A stretch of 64,000 nt of DNA, from positions 1 to 64,000 of the forward strand of contig NJFT01000092.1 of the NCBI GenBank assembly GCA_002221725.1, read 5' to 3'. Origin of the DNA: Scedosporium boydii (lineage: Eukaryota > Ascomycota > Sordariomycetes > Microascales > Microascaceae). The notes below the pieces were generated by a model. That model did no database searches. It was not told the DNA's origin and was given only the letters and a program-made list of their open reading frames with translations. The position numbers and the translations under genes are program-made. Positions 1-12,026 of this stretch are shown here, piece by piece; the stretch's first letter is position 1; every line of letters begins with the position of its first letter.

Positions 1-709
1 CACGCGAAGCGGAGGGAAGCTAAGCCCCGACAGCCTTCCCTCGCGTACTGCGCACAATATGACAGATTAGATCTAATGGTGTATGGCGACTGGGCTAGCG
101 AGCTTCCTAACGCATGCGGTGCACGCAGCATTTGTGACGCAAGACACGTCAACAAGGCAGATTTTAACCCGCACCAAAATTCTGTCTCATGGGGTTGGAC
201 TGCTTCACCAATGATATCCGGACCATGGGCCGTCTTCATTATGATGTCAGTGAATCGTGGTGGTGTGCATCTGAAGACCTGACGGATATGTGTGGATGCC
301 TGATCATTGAGGGAGGAGCTGCTTCATAGCAAGCCAATACGCCGTGGCATTGGCTGCGACGGTACCAGGCTGTGGCAGTTCGCTTACTCTTGTTATTTTG
401 TTTCCTAGAGCATTTAGCTAGACAAACAGCATGGTTTAGTACGCAGCTGCTGTTTCTGAAGCATCCCTACATGACCGGGATTTCGTCATTTTAGAGGGAC
501 TTTTCTACCAAGCTATAGTTTGATACTAGGTTATTGAAGTGGATTCTGACGCTTTGGGTTACCAATGATAGCTTCTGATGTGGCGCAGTTCATCTTGTCG
601 GTGGTCCCCTTGGGCCCTTGTTAATCTACCGTCTCACTACTGCTGATATGCCCTCCGAAGTTGGCATCTAAGCAGCTGTTCGGGGCTGTCATCCGTGCCA
701 TTCAACGTA
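1..709. other. Non-coding or unrecognised left edge
   Basis: I see no convincing coding region, RNA or repeat here. The open frames are short, start at arbitrary codons and have no family-like motifs. Confidence 0.5.
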
Positions 710-1200
710 TCATCTAATAAGAGGACGGTGCTGGACCTTGCGGTGAGCATGCCTTTGGAAATCACGGACTTGGAAATGACCAGCCTGCAGAGAAACACGA
801 GCAGCCCTGTTGCTATCGATTGAAATAGCCAGTATCACGGTATCGATGGGCATCCAATTGGAATCCAATCTGAGCATCACTCCAGTCCATGACACCAGGA
901 AAGCGCCGTGTCCCCGGATCGATAAATGGTGCTCTCCGTGTCTAGAGACGGAGAGGTGCCGAGTAACCGTCTCTATTTGTATTTCCTGCATGCCTGCGAA
1001 TTGGTTCCTTTCTCGGAGCCGTTTATACGCCGTCAACGCATCCTCCTTGAGGTTGCCGATGCTCACGGTGTCCCTCCACGTTGGGTTCCGATAGCTTCTG
1101 CTTCATCAAAAGTATCGCGTAGCCCGCTTCAGTCTCTCTCGTGATGCAGTTTTGGGTATTCTCGGGTTGGGCATCTTCCACTTTGCGGAACAGTGTGTAC
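710..1200 (-). pseudogene. Possible gene remnant, unknown family
   Basis: On the minus strand a protein-like frame runs from about 1200, just after an acceptor-like TTCTAG. It holds charged stretches such as FRKVEDAQPENTQ and closes near 1030. A second frame takes over near 1066 (SIGNLKEDALTAYKRLRERN) and runs to a TGA at 710. The two are joined neither by one reading frame nor by an obvious intron, so a one-base shift or a GTGAGC donor near 1068 could explain the break. No family is recognised. It may be an old gene fragment or a chance open frame. Confidence 0.25.
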
Positions 1201-3074
1201 TAGAATTTCCCTCCCCGAGTGAGTATCAGCGCAACCCGGCACTGCTTTTGGAATAAGGAGGCCGCGGTGCATTCCGCATCAATGCAGTTAAATGAAGTTA
1301 AAATTAAACCGGGAAAACATTGCCTCTTCTCCCATAAATAGGCGTCGAACCAGAATCCTATCGTCATGGGTTGAACAGGGTTATTTTCGATATTTCAAAC
1401 GATGATTTTCAGCGATGACATTGTTCTATCCTGAAGATTCTTCCATTCTGACCCCTCTTTTGATTTCCAACCTGCCATTATCGCCAAGCCGCCACATTTG
1501 CCGAGACTTCCGGCCTTTTCTTGCCTGATATTTCAAGTCCCAATGGTACCCGGATTCGACAATAGGCTATTAATTAAACATTGACCATTCCTAAAACGTC
1601 TTACCCCGTCAGAATAGTTCGACGTTAGAAAATTATGTGAAACCGGGGCCGTAAGACGTGGAAGTCACATTCCATGTCACAAAACCGTAGTTTATAGCGG
1701 TATTGTAGGTTGCCAAAGCGTTAGCTATTTAGTTAGACACCACTTGAAACCTTGTTAAACCTATTCAAGTTAATTTTCAAAGGCTCAGTTTATCTCCCAT
1801 ATTTCAACGGACACCCCAGCTACGAGATAAGGCTATTCCGAGTCGATTCCAAGAACCATCTGTAAATCAAAATCGCTCGGTACCTGCCCTCTCGGTCATT
1901 GGCACAAGGAGAGGTACGCCCATCCAAGCCAGCAAAAGCCCGGGTTCGGGTGCATGAGACAGAAAATTAATCCTTGAATGGAAACGCCTCATCAAGCCAG
2001 AAATTTTTTTTTTTTTTTTTTGGAATAGGCAATTCATGGGTCCATAAACAAAAGACGGAGGTTCACGGCGCAGCCAGCAAGTTGATGACGTTCTCAATAA
2101 CGTAGGTCTCATCTTCGTCCTTCCACAATTCAGGCACTGTTCTATGTATAGCCTGTGGAATTGGTTCGCATGGTGAGCAGTTAAGCGGTTGAACGTCCAA
2201 GAGCATCCGTTTACTGTTGCTGTTCGTGTTGAAACATTGAGGAGCCCGACTGGCTGGCTAGGGAGAGGTCTTCCTAGTCGACGAGAAAGAATATAGAGTC
2301 CAAGTCAGCTGCCGGCCTTTAAGTTATGCAAACGCACATTATTGAAGAAGAACAGATTGAGGCTCGTTCCCTTTCCAATGTCGTATCAACATAATGTTGA
2401 TGAAACTAGCTATCTATGATGGAAGCCGCTTTACTGAATATAGAGATTGTCTTTCTGGCTGTGGAAACGTGTAGACCGTTGTTATAAATGATCACTGAAG
2501 ACATCTTTACTTTTTTTGGACTAGAGGAAGAAAATGATCCAAATAGAGTCATCATAAATTACATTTTCCTATTTCCGGACCTGCCCAAGGCATCAAATCA
2601 CGAGAGAAACCGCGTACATTCGGATGACTGTCAATCCGAGACCAAACGGAGCAGCCATTTGCGAAATGTCAATTTACTGCGTCGATTATCAGGTCACGAC
2701 TCACGAACCTGTGCTGAGCCAGAGTAGCCTGCAGCAGCTGCATATGCTTAGCCGCACTTGCAAGACAGCTCCAGGAGGCGTTGCTATGGCGCGATTAAGG
2801 CAGTGTTTTGAGAGGGTGGGGTAGGAATCTTCCTCAGTGGGCGACGGGATTTTATGAGCACAGAGCCTTGTCGTCAAGTAGAAATATTATGGGCAACGAA
2901 TGGACGAACTCTGCCTTAAGCCTGGGGGCTTAGCAACGGCTTGTAGAGCAATTCCGGGTTTCTATAAAGAGGGATAGGAGCTCCGTTTACAGCCAGCATT
3001 TCGGACTCCTAGCCCATGGCGCCGACTCTTCTCATCTACTCGAACACTGTTTGGATTTCAGCTCTTTCTTAGCA
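1201..3074. other. Intergenic, AT-rich, with a poly-T run
   Basis: No supported gene. A run of about 18 T lies near 2004-2021, which on the minus strand is a poly-A tract. Other short open frames lack recognisable motifs. Confidence 0.5.
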
Positions 3075-4983
3075 ATGGAAGTTTTTGGCGCATTTGCGGG
3101 TGGAGCTACACTCGCTGAGCTCTGCGGAAAGCTCGCCGTCTTCGGATCCAAGATCAACGATGCTCCACAGGAGTGGCAGCGATACATGAATACCTTGGAA
3201 AGTTTGGTTCATGTATGACTCTTTGCCCAACAGAACGGCGATTGAGGCTAACTTTACTCCTCCAGGTTGAAGCATTACTAAAGGACGTCGTCATTACCAT
3301 CCCACTAACCGGCCCTCATGCGAGCGATACCGAACGCCAGTTACAAGATTGTGTCAAAACCTGCTGCCAAAATCTCCAGAATGCCGCTGCAGATGCCCGT
3401 GAATTGCTTCAAGAGTTTGAAGGCGAGAAGAATTCGGACTTGCACAAAGTTATTCAGTGGTTCAAGAACTTGAGAAAGCGATACCTCTACGTCTTGCAGG
3501 AAGATCATATCAAATCTCTTCTACAGATCGTGGAGACTTACAAGTCGTCACTCTTGGAGACGCTTTCCATCGCAATATTATACCGGACGAACTCCGTGTA
3601 AGTTCCACAGCTTGGTCTGGGGTCAGTTGGTCACCAATTCAATTAACGACTATGGGAAGACACTCTACTATCAAGCAAGCGATCGGCAATCTCGAGGTCC
3701 AAATAACGTCCCAAACACAAAGCATAGATGACCTTCGAGGAATAATTCAGCAAATGCATAACCCCATCGATATATTTGATGCCAGCGCCCTTTCAAGGCT
3801 CTCGAGAATGTCATTCAGCAGTTTACACCGGTCGTCCTTGAGCAGGAAAAACTCCCTCCAGCGTATGGAGCTCACCCAGGATAGCTTAAGCCTCCATACC
3901 CATACACGGACAGTTGGTCAGCTGGCAGTGACGGAAGCAAGTCAGACACATAAGAATGGCCTGGAAATATCGGGGGCGCGACCGACTCCAAACGCGGATC
4001 AGACAGAGCCAATCCAGGAGAAATCGTTTTTAGTTACGTCGGTGGAACGGCCCGCAAGTGCGGACTGTTCGGGTGGTAATAACGCAGAGGCATCTGAGTC
4101 CAAAGACACCCCTCGGGTCAGTGGATTTAAGGTCTTGTTTGGTGATGGTCAAGTTGTCACGGTATCAAGAAGCTCAGATGACGAACACAGGGAGCGACTC
4201 ATGCTTACCCGCCATACAGAAAGTGCAGACCCGAGTGCGGCATCGAGCATCCCAGGAGATGCGGACGTCACCGAGACGGAAAGTTGTGTGCAAACAGATG
4301 CGGATGACCTTGTGGAGTACTTGGAGAGCTGCGCCTCGTCCGAAATTGATCTGGAGTCCGAGTCCGAAACCGAGTGGCTAGAGTTCGAGGATGTATCTCT
4401 AACCACATGGACCAACATTCGCAGCTGGATAGAGGTGTTTATTTCTCAATCGGTAAGCACTGAGAAATGCGAGTTGGGTCCCACAGGAAAACTCCTCTTC
4501 TGCATCGAGAGCCTTTCAGATAACAGCGGCGGCCAAGTCCTTATCCTCAAGGAGCCATGCGATTCACTGCAACCCTGCCAGCATGCGACTATACAGGGAA
4601 TAAGTAACGAAGATGTCTGCGAGCAACTGCCAGGACGCTTCGTTGTTAACCTTTCATCTGTCCAAATTGGCTGGAAACACGGCTTTGAGTTAATTGACCC
4701 CACCTTAGGGCACCACACAATACTGGTTGACAGATGCCCAGGGGCATGCAGTCATACGCTAGTGTGCGAAGAGGCGCAACCACTCAGAGCAAGGTGCATG
4801 GTAGCCTGTCACTTCAGGGGATTGTGCCGCCAGGCGACCCGCAGCCCGGCGTTCAACGATGATGCAGATAGAAATGCCAACAGAGTCAACGACGGACACG
4901 GAGAAGGCGAGGATGATACCCCGGTGTCCGGGGAAACGGGTGAGGACGACAAGACACATCAGAGGATACAGTTCTTGAGCTAA
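3075..4983 (+). CDS. Protein with a fungal STAND/NLR-type N-terminal domain
   Basis: Three exons fit: 3075-3212, 3266-3597 and 3660-4983, with introns of 53 bp (GTATGA...CTCCAG, branch GCTAAC) and 62 bp (GTAAGT...GGGAAG). They give about 597 aa. The start MEVFGAFAGGATLAELCGKL followed by helical, Leu-rich sequence to about residue 160 resembles the fungal STAND N-terminal domain (PigL_N-like), which is normally fused to NACHT and repeat domains in self/non-self recognition proteins. No Walker A or NACHT motif is visible. The middle (about 220-420) is Ser/Thr- and acid-rich and probably disordered. The C-terminal 170 residues contain several Cys and end in a charged tail that I do not recognise. 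Gene structure is well supported; the domain call is inference from sequence character. Confidence 0.7.
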
Positions 4984-6241
4984 GGGCCCGAGACGACAAT
5001 GGTACTACCACATCGGAGGACACACTTCCGGATCGGAGGGATCCTTATGGGCCGCTCAAAAGCGTCCCCTGTTTCTTCTGCCGCCAGGACGCCTCGAAGC
5101 CCACTCATTTGCAAGGAATGGACACTGCGTTGCTTATATACGCCTCCAGTTGTATCTCCTACCGGTGTAGCCGGTGCAACAGAAGGAATTCTCTCACGGG
5201 GTATATGTGGATTTGGGACTGATACAGAATAGGGACCTCATAGGATCTACCCCGATTACGAATTGGATTGACGGTGCAAAATTAAAAGTTTAACTTGGTG
5301 TAGAGATGCTGAACGACCACCGCAAGTACATTATAGAGCTCGCGAATCTATTTAACAGCCGGGAGCCCCTCGGGATCCAGAGCCCGCCATGAGGAACACC
5401 GAAGGACTTGGGGTTCTGATCTTCACACAGGGCCGATAATCTTGGCATTCGACATAGAGCACTTCGAGGAGCCCAAGCAAGAGACTACACAGCGACATAG
5501 TTACGCCACAAGGCTTCAATAATAGAATCCTATCGGTCCTAGTTAGTATACTTACTTTATCGCTCCCTACTGGAATTATTTTTATTTATTGTGCTTAGGT
5601 TTTGGCGTCCTAGCGAAAATAATTCACAAGACATGGAAAGAAAGTCACCAGCCACCTCACGAACGGAGAAAAGTGTTCAAAGCAAAGTGAGGGGAGGAAG
5701 CAGTCAGTCAAAGTCAATCATACCATGCGGTTTTATTTTTTTTTTGTCCTCAGCATTTAATCAGGAACAATTGGACAATTGTAGCTATTGAAATAGTTCT
5801 GCAGTCAAGCCAGCACTTTTGACTTTATTAACACGTCTTGTGTTCGTTGTGGATCGTATGCTGGGCCTGATCTGATGGCTAATTCTGTATCCTGTGCAGG
5901 ATAATCTGAGGCGACGATTAATAAAGGGGAATAGGCCAAAGCTGCCTCGATTATATCGCGTTCCTTCCCGAGACATGAACGCGACACTGGCTAAATTTAT
6001 CTTTAGATATGAAGGCCTGGTGCTTAATTATTAGTCTTTATTCTGTACGCCTGGGGTAAGCTATACAGTTACGTTAATTGTTTGAAACGTCGCTAGAAAC
6101 GGACCCTTGGGGCCGCCCCACCGTGCCGCCGTGGAACCCGGTTCACTAGGGCCACTACATTTTCGGGATCCAAGGCTGCCATTTATGGTTGGCACAAATC
6201 TGCCAACTTCAGGACCACCTAACCCGACATTCGTGAATTAA
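4984..6241. other. Intergenic, no recognised feature
   Basis: Short open frames only. An AT-rich patch near 5560-5600 and a GC-rich patch near 6100-6150 are visible, but no gene or RNA. Confidence 0.5.
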
Positions 6242-7624
6242 ATGGACATTCAACCAGGTATTCCAAGCGTTTACGCAGCACGCCAACTCGTATACCATAC
6301 CAACGGGGCAGGGGAGTCCAGAAAGACGAGCCCCCTGGCGGATCTCCTCCAATCGTTTATGCTGGAGAAAGCCGACCCAGGTAACAACCCATATAAGGTG
6401 GCACGGCCTTTCCATGCCTGGTGTGCGATTTTACAACAGGCCAGACAATCGAGTATTGAGCGCGGGGGGTATCTCGATCGGGCATCCATAGCCCCGGCCA
6501 GCCCCATTTGGCTTTCGTGCTACTTCAACTGGTTGGAACTAGTGGAATATTTATACACCCACCCCTATCCAGGCATCAACGGAGGAAGAGAGATGCCGCA
6601 TTTGGGCGGCTGGAAGGAGTTGAATGTCTGGGAACAAATGAGTAAATTCAGCCCGACCGGGTATGCGGTAATGACGAAGAACCACGAGCTGATAAATCTG
6701 CTCTCATACCTCGAGGCCGATTCGTCTTGGGCGTCCATGGCTGGAACGAATTTTGAGCCTTTGGTAGTAGCGGCGAGATGGAACGACACGGAACTTATAT
6801 CGCTTTTGGCGCAACGGGACTACGGAGGCCAGGAAGTGGCGGAGAGAGCCTTTTGGGCCGCCTCCAAAGAGGGGCACTGCGGTCCAATAAAGTCGCTATT
6901 GGATCTTGGTCTCATTACCGTCGATGTTGTGGAAGCTAGCGACCTCGTCACACCTTGTGCCAACGGGCACGCCGATGTCATCTCCCTCCTCCTGGAAAGA
7001 GGTCTCGTCGTCGAGAACGGCGATGTCATGCTTTACAGGGCCGCCTTGAACCAGCATGCCAATGTCATCGAGGTTCTGCGGCGGAATAAAGTCGGCCTCG
7101 GCGGCGTCACCAATGCTCTGGAAATTGCCATTTCGCAGGGAGATAGTAAATCTGCTGAACTCTTGATTGGCGCAGGGGCGCGGAAAGATGGCGCGGCAGT
7201 CATACGAGCCATTCGAAGCGACACCCCAAGGGCGGCCCTACGGCTCATTGAGGCAGGATTCGATATCAAGGGCAGGTACCTCAAAGGCCGCCGAACGGCT
7301 CTAAATTTTGCTGTCGAGAAGGGACAGCTCGAGGTGGTGAAGGCGCTGCTAGACGGCGCGGCGGACGTAAACGCTCGCGATCGTCATGGGAGCACACCGC
7401 TCCACGACGCGGCTACCAGGGGCCATGGTGACTGTGCTCGTCTTTTGCCCTCTCACGGAGCAGACACGTTGGCTCAGGATGAACAGGGACGAATCCCATT
7501 AGATGTGGCGGAAGATCAAAACCAGGCTGCCACGGAAGCGATTATCAGGCAGGATATGCAGGAAATGTTGACTAGATTACAGGCGGCAAAGGCGAGCGAC
7601 GATGGTTCAAGGGTGAATAATTAG
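6242..7624 (+). CDS. Ankyrin-repeat protein (orphan)
   Basis: Single open frame of 460 aa. The C-terminal half holds ankyrin repeats: residues around 240-255 (ANGHADVISLLLERG), 350-385 (TALNFAVEKGQLEVVKALL) and 385-420 (GSTPLHDAATRGHGDCARLL) match the TPLH/A-A-x-x-G-H consensus. Further degenerate repeats fill 150-340. The first 120 residues are not ankyrin and resemble the linker that often precedes the repeats in NACHT-ankyrin proteins, which suggests loss of an upstream part, but no NACHT motif is visible. The ATG at 6242 is the first Met of the frame. Ankyrin repeats mediate protein binding; the partner is unknown. It lies 1.3 kb after the STAND-N-like gene on the same strand. Confidence 0.8.
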   Translation: MDIQPGIPSVYAARQLVYHTNGAGESRKTSPLADLLQSFMLEKADPGNNPYKVARPFHAWCAILQQARQSSIERGGYLDRASIAPASPIWLSCYFNWLELVEYLYTHPYPGINGGREMPHLGGWKELNVWEQMSKFSPTGYAVMTKNHELINLLSYLEADSSWASMAGTNFEPLVVAARWNDTELISLLAQRDYGGQEVAERAFWAASKEGHCGPIKSLLDLGLITVDVVEASDLVTPCANGHADVISLLLERGLVVENGDVMLYRAALNQHANVIEVLRRNKVGLGGVTNALEIAISQGDSKSAELLIGAGARKDGAAVIRAIRSDTPRAALRLIEAGFDIKGRYLKGRRTALNFAVEKGQLEVVKALLDGAADVNARDRHGSTPLHDAATRGHGDCARLLPSHGADTLAQDEQGRIPLDVAEDQNQAATEAIIRQDMQEMLTRLQAAKASDDGSRVNN

Positions 7625-7651
7625 CCACCTTGAGATGAGATGGAAATTCTC

Positions 7652-7815
7652 GGGGCGCGATGAGCCACCAGTTTCCGCGAGAAGGCAGGAACCTAGCCGG
7701 TCGATCCAGCTTTGCTTTTCCTGCACTACACGGGCTTTCCGGTGGAGTGAACATTTCATATATTCCTCGAAGGCGAATTAACATTCGAGACCTTCCTAAA
7801 CCACGAACCCATCTC
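7652..7815. repeat. Diverged repeat, copy A (left of the broken gene block)
   Basis: About 165 bp that aligns, with many transitions and a few indels, to 23969-24138 in the same orientation. Shared landmarks in order: GGGGC...GATGAGCC, CCAGTTT..(C/A)CGAGAAG, CTT..CT(T)TTCCT(G/A)CACT, CTTTCC, GGCGAATT and ACCCCATC-like ends. No coding capacity is seen. It may be a relic of a small transposon. Confidence 0.6.
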
Positions 7816-9056
7816 AAGCAAAACGACCCCTAGATGGCACTTGAGAATGACCTTGAAAGGTTCGCCCTAACGACAAAGGACCGGTTTCCTCGCGCCTGTT
7901 ATCGTTGAAGCCATAGAGTATAGCAGAGCTGACGAACGAACTCCGTTTTTGAGGTAAAAATAACAAGTAGATGGCAGGACGATATGGTTTTATGCAACCA
8001 ACCAACTAGTTTGTTAGACCTGTCAGAGGAACCGCGTCGCGGACCGGACATGTACAGTAGGTTATCACCTAATTCCCCAGCCTCTCGATCAACGATCAAT
8101 GAGACGGTTTTCCTGTCGGAAGTTGACTCAGTTGGAAATCGCCGGCATCGTCTGCTATGGTAACACTAATTCCAACTTCGTGGTAAAGCTCAACCTTCGG
8201 AGCACGCCGAATCGCTGAAGCGATATCCTCCATCTCGGAAACCGTCTGAAACCTTGAGCCAACAAAATTTCTCCGCCTTTGTCCCAGGAAGCAAATAGTA
8301 CAGCTCGTCAAAGGCCGTTCAGATTGTTTACGATAGCCTGTCCGACGTCGATTGGAGGAGTTCGCCATCTGCGTGTGACCGAAGGCATCTCTCAAGGCTC
8401 TGTGGCACTGCCAACACATTGATAGTGTCGCCCTCTTGTCCGGCTTGGTACTCAACCCACCAAGCCCGGACTGTATTTGTTTAATATGAATGAACCTGAT
8501 CCTTCAATCTTTTAAAATGCGCTTTCGACCCCAGAACTCGCAGACTCTACGGCCAAAGTCATCGTTTCGGAAACTACCCCCGAGATCTCCGGCCTTGCGT
8601 CAACATCCGCGTTCATCAACTCGCAAGAGAGTTCGATCAGCTCCGTTGTTTGCGCATTCTTCGGTCGCTGTTTCAGGACGTCAAGCCACTCCGTAACTGA
8701 AGCCGAGCGCCAAGATCCTTGTAGCCACTTCGCCGGCGAGCTCGCTTCCGTGACATTATGTCGACGTGGCCATCTTCGGCGGATGCCATTGCTAAGCCCA
8801 AAATAGTTTATATCGTCCCCGCGACTTGGGCTGGGCTTGTTTTGGGTAGTGTCCTGAGGTCCTCCGAGCCCGAGGAGCGTGGCGGATCTTCGGCAGATCT
8901 TCGTAGCGGCACAGACAGAGCGCTTGAGATTATGTGAATCGGCACTTGGGAAGTTTCATCTGGGACTCCACGTCTACTGTTAGTCTTAAAAGCGCGAGGT
9001 TATCACCGCTCAACGAGCAACCAAGGGGTTCAAGTCCTCCCTACCAACTTCTCAAC
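7816..9056. other. Intergenic
   Basis: No gene supported. A T-arm-like stretch (GGGGTTCAAGTCCTCCC near 9026) lacks the rest of a tRNA fold. Confidence 0.5.
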
Positions 9057-10047
9057 ATGCTGAACGTCTCCCTTGCTGGACAGGTCGGAATCGTCACGGG
9101 CGCCGGCTCGGCGTACGGCATTGGGCGATCTATGGTGCTGGCTGCCGCAGCGGCGGGTGCAACTGCGATTTATGCTTGTGATTTGAACCTTGGTTACATC
9201 GATGACATGAAGCAAGAGGTTGCTTCGGCAGGACATAATTGCATTGTGGAGGGCAGCTTCTTGGATGTGTCGAGTGAGGAGCAGACTATTGCATTATTGA
9301 AGAAGGTCATTAAGAAGCACGGGCGACTGGACTTTTTCTTTGCAAATGCCGGATACGCACTCTACCGGTAGGCCCTATTCTTTCCTTTATCGCCATTCAG
9401 ATGCGTGACTGCTAACGCACCGTCATGTTTTCTCTCCCCATAGATCCTTGGAGAACCTAGATGTCGCTCATTTCCTGCGCGCTGTCCAAGTAATGCAAAT
9501 CGGGCCATTCCTGTAGCTCAAGTATGGATCGCAGGCCATGTCCGTCACGTCCAGCCACAAGCCCCAGGCAAAGGGGAACATTATCATTACCTCGTCGTGC
9601 GCGGCCTTTGCCGGTGCATACGCAGATGCGGCCTACACTGCCGTGAAGAAGGCGTGTAACGGCTTGGTAGAGAGCGGATCCGTGCAACTAGCGTCGAGTA
9701 ACATCAGAGTAAACGGCATCGCCTCTGGGTGTACGAAATCGAGCATCCTGACAAGTTCGCAACTTTCGGAAAACGGTCAAGCCTACAAGACTGAGGCTAG
9801 CAGGGAAGAGATGGAGGCCACGCACTCAAAGTTCTTCGAGCGCGGTGGGCTCTTTGCCCAAAGGGAGAAATTTTACAACCGCGCTGCAGAGCCAGAGGAG
9901 ATTGCCAACCTCGCATGTTTTCTAGCGTCGGATTTGGCTTTGGCAATCAACGGCCAGATCATCCTTGCCGACAGTGGCAAGAGTACCGCAGCGACAGGAG
10001 GAGGGCTCACGGGACCAGTGGGACCGGTTCCGCCCCTGAAATTGTAA
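9057..10047 (+). pseudogene. Short-chain dehydrogenase/reductase with in-frame TAG
   Basis: Classical SDR of about 304 codons in two exons, 9057-9367 and 9444-10047, with a 76-bp intron (GTAGGC...CCATAG). The Rossmann motif TGAGSAYGIG is near residue 16, the strand motif FFFANAGYA near 95, catalytic Ser in ITSSCAAF and the YxxxK pair in YTAVKKACNGL. It would be an NAD(P)-dependent oxidoreductase. A TAG at 9514-9516 interrupts the frame between PFL and LKYGSQAM, where the family has a continuous helix. Coding character and frame continue unchanged for 177 codons after it. An intron removing the stop would need either 27 bp or the loss of conserved helix, so a nonsense mutation is most likely. 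A downstream ATG at 9538 could only give a product without the NAD site. Confidence 0.85.
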
Positions 10048-12026
10048 ATAGACATGAGGATAGTTCGTGGCCGTTATACCGCTAAAACCAAGCCATAGTT
10101 CGAAGCCCCCTACCGTTGCAATCTAGTATCTAGCGCAGTTACCCAAGTCTCCTGAAGCCGGGCATGAATCGTAGGTGATCGCAGGAACGTGAGATGAGCC
10201 TGACATAAGTATCGCTGGGTATAATGGGTCTTTGAACATTGCGGTTGGCCCACAGCCTGCTGGGCGGTGGGTGCCTTCCCAGACTGGACTGGGCGATGTG
10301 TTTGACACCGCGACCTAGTTTTGGATGACGACTTGATAACCATATATGGCTTAATACAGGAACGGTGTGGAGGAATACAGCTATGTCCAGCAGTCTAGGT
10401 CTTTAACCCCAGCACTTTTGTTACCAACCAGTCGCCAGGTTCTGGGGCAAGAAAATTCTCGGCGTGCAGCCAAAAAGAAAGTGACAGAGTTGCTTGCCCT
10501 TCGCAGGCCCATACGTCCACTTACATCCTTTGATTATGTGGTAATATTCGTGTTCAACAGTTCCCTCCAAGCTAGCTTAAAACAATGCCCTGGAAAGGAT
10601 CTTGTTGGACTAATCCAATAGCTGGTTTCATAGAAAGGAGGGTGTGTGTATTGCCTAAGTGAAGATTAGGGGTGAAAATTTCTTCCCTGGCGGATATTTC
10701 CAACGGCATGGTTTTCAGCCTGGAATTCCAGGAGGCAATTATTCTGACAGATCTTGATACCATATCCCGAAATGGGTGTTGGCCGAAGGCGGGCCGCTTT
10801 GTTTCTGGTTGTCGTTGGCCTACAATGTGGGGTACCGAAATGAGCCTGGAGTTGTCAGTTCGTCCAGTGCCGAGTGCTGGCCAAAACGATCGACTCCACT
10901 TGTCCAAGCATCGCTTGCCTCGATCTTTCTTATATGGACTGCCCAATGTCCCAGATGGTTCTTGTTTCTTCGGTATTGCTCAAAGAAAAAGTCTCTTGGT
11001 ATGCGGCGGAGCGTGAGATCGAATGAAGTTTTACCTCATATGAGGGGGAGGATGCAGCAGAAACCGCTGGCGTAAGAGAACTTTGACATGGGTTTGACGT
11101 TCTCGATATGAATGTCGGCGCTGTGCCTTCCGACGCCGAAGGTAACTAGTATTTGCCTGCAGAATGACCTACGCCACGGGTGCAGGATGCCCAGAGAGAG
11201 GAGGCGGTCAGCTCAAGCAAAACCAAGGAGGGTCAAGGGCCGTTATAAGAGAGCCGAAAGCTTAAGAGCTGGTCTTCAGGAGAGGAGAGTTTACAAAACG
11301 AGGAACAAATCAACCCCTCAGAGCTTTTGGGCTTTTGACGTCTTGCAATAAAGACGTAGGGAATCACATAAAGCTGCTGCACCAGTGGTGCACCATATTA
11401 CGCCGTTTAGTCGGCTTCCCAGGTCCGTGCTGCCGTCCGGAGCCTGGGTGTGGTCATGGTGGGGATGTCTGGCAAAGGCCCAGGCCCGCCACGTCGGCTA
11501 GCGCACGGGCTAGCTCTCTGGCCCGGGGGCTCATGAGTTTGCATGCTGCTTATCTAGTGGGCCAGCTGACTCGCTCCTTCGTTCGATGGGAAAACACTAT
11601 TCTTATTCGTTCCTCCTCGAGGCTAAGCTGTTTTTGTTTTTGGAGCTTCGGCGGCGCTAGACCCTGTGCATAAGGCGGTCGAACTTCGGCGAGCTATAAC
11701 TACGACCCCGCAAGATTCCCCATGGGGGTTCTACTAGTGTTCTACTAGTGTCTATGTCTATCGTCGGCTGCATCGATCCTTCAATTTCTGGGGAACTTAG
11801 TGTCTGGGCGTTGTGGTTGGACAATTGTAGATTAATCCAAGGCTCATCCCTGGAGTAATCTGGTGCCGATCCTGACACTTCGTCAGAGTCTCGCGACCCT
11901 TCCCCACCCCTTTCCAGGCCCAGCACATCTCCACGGCTCAACATTGACATCTTGGGATTGTATTATTCTACATTTTGGTTCCTTCATTCTCGCTTCGTTA
12001 GGGAAAGAAGTCTCCTAGATGTCAAG
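10048..12026. other. Intergenic
   Basis: No supported gene. A short direct duplication of TTCTACTAGTG is present near 11730-11752. Open frames lack motifs. Confidence 0.5.

Noticed and set aside
9020..9046. T-arm-like GGGGTTCAAGTCCTCCC upstream of the SDR
   Set aside because: No matching D or anticodon arms nearby.
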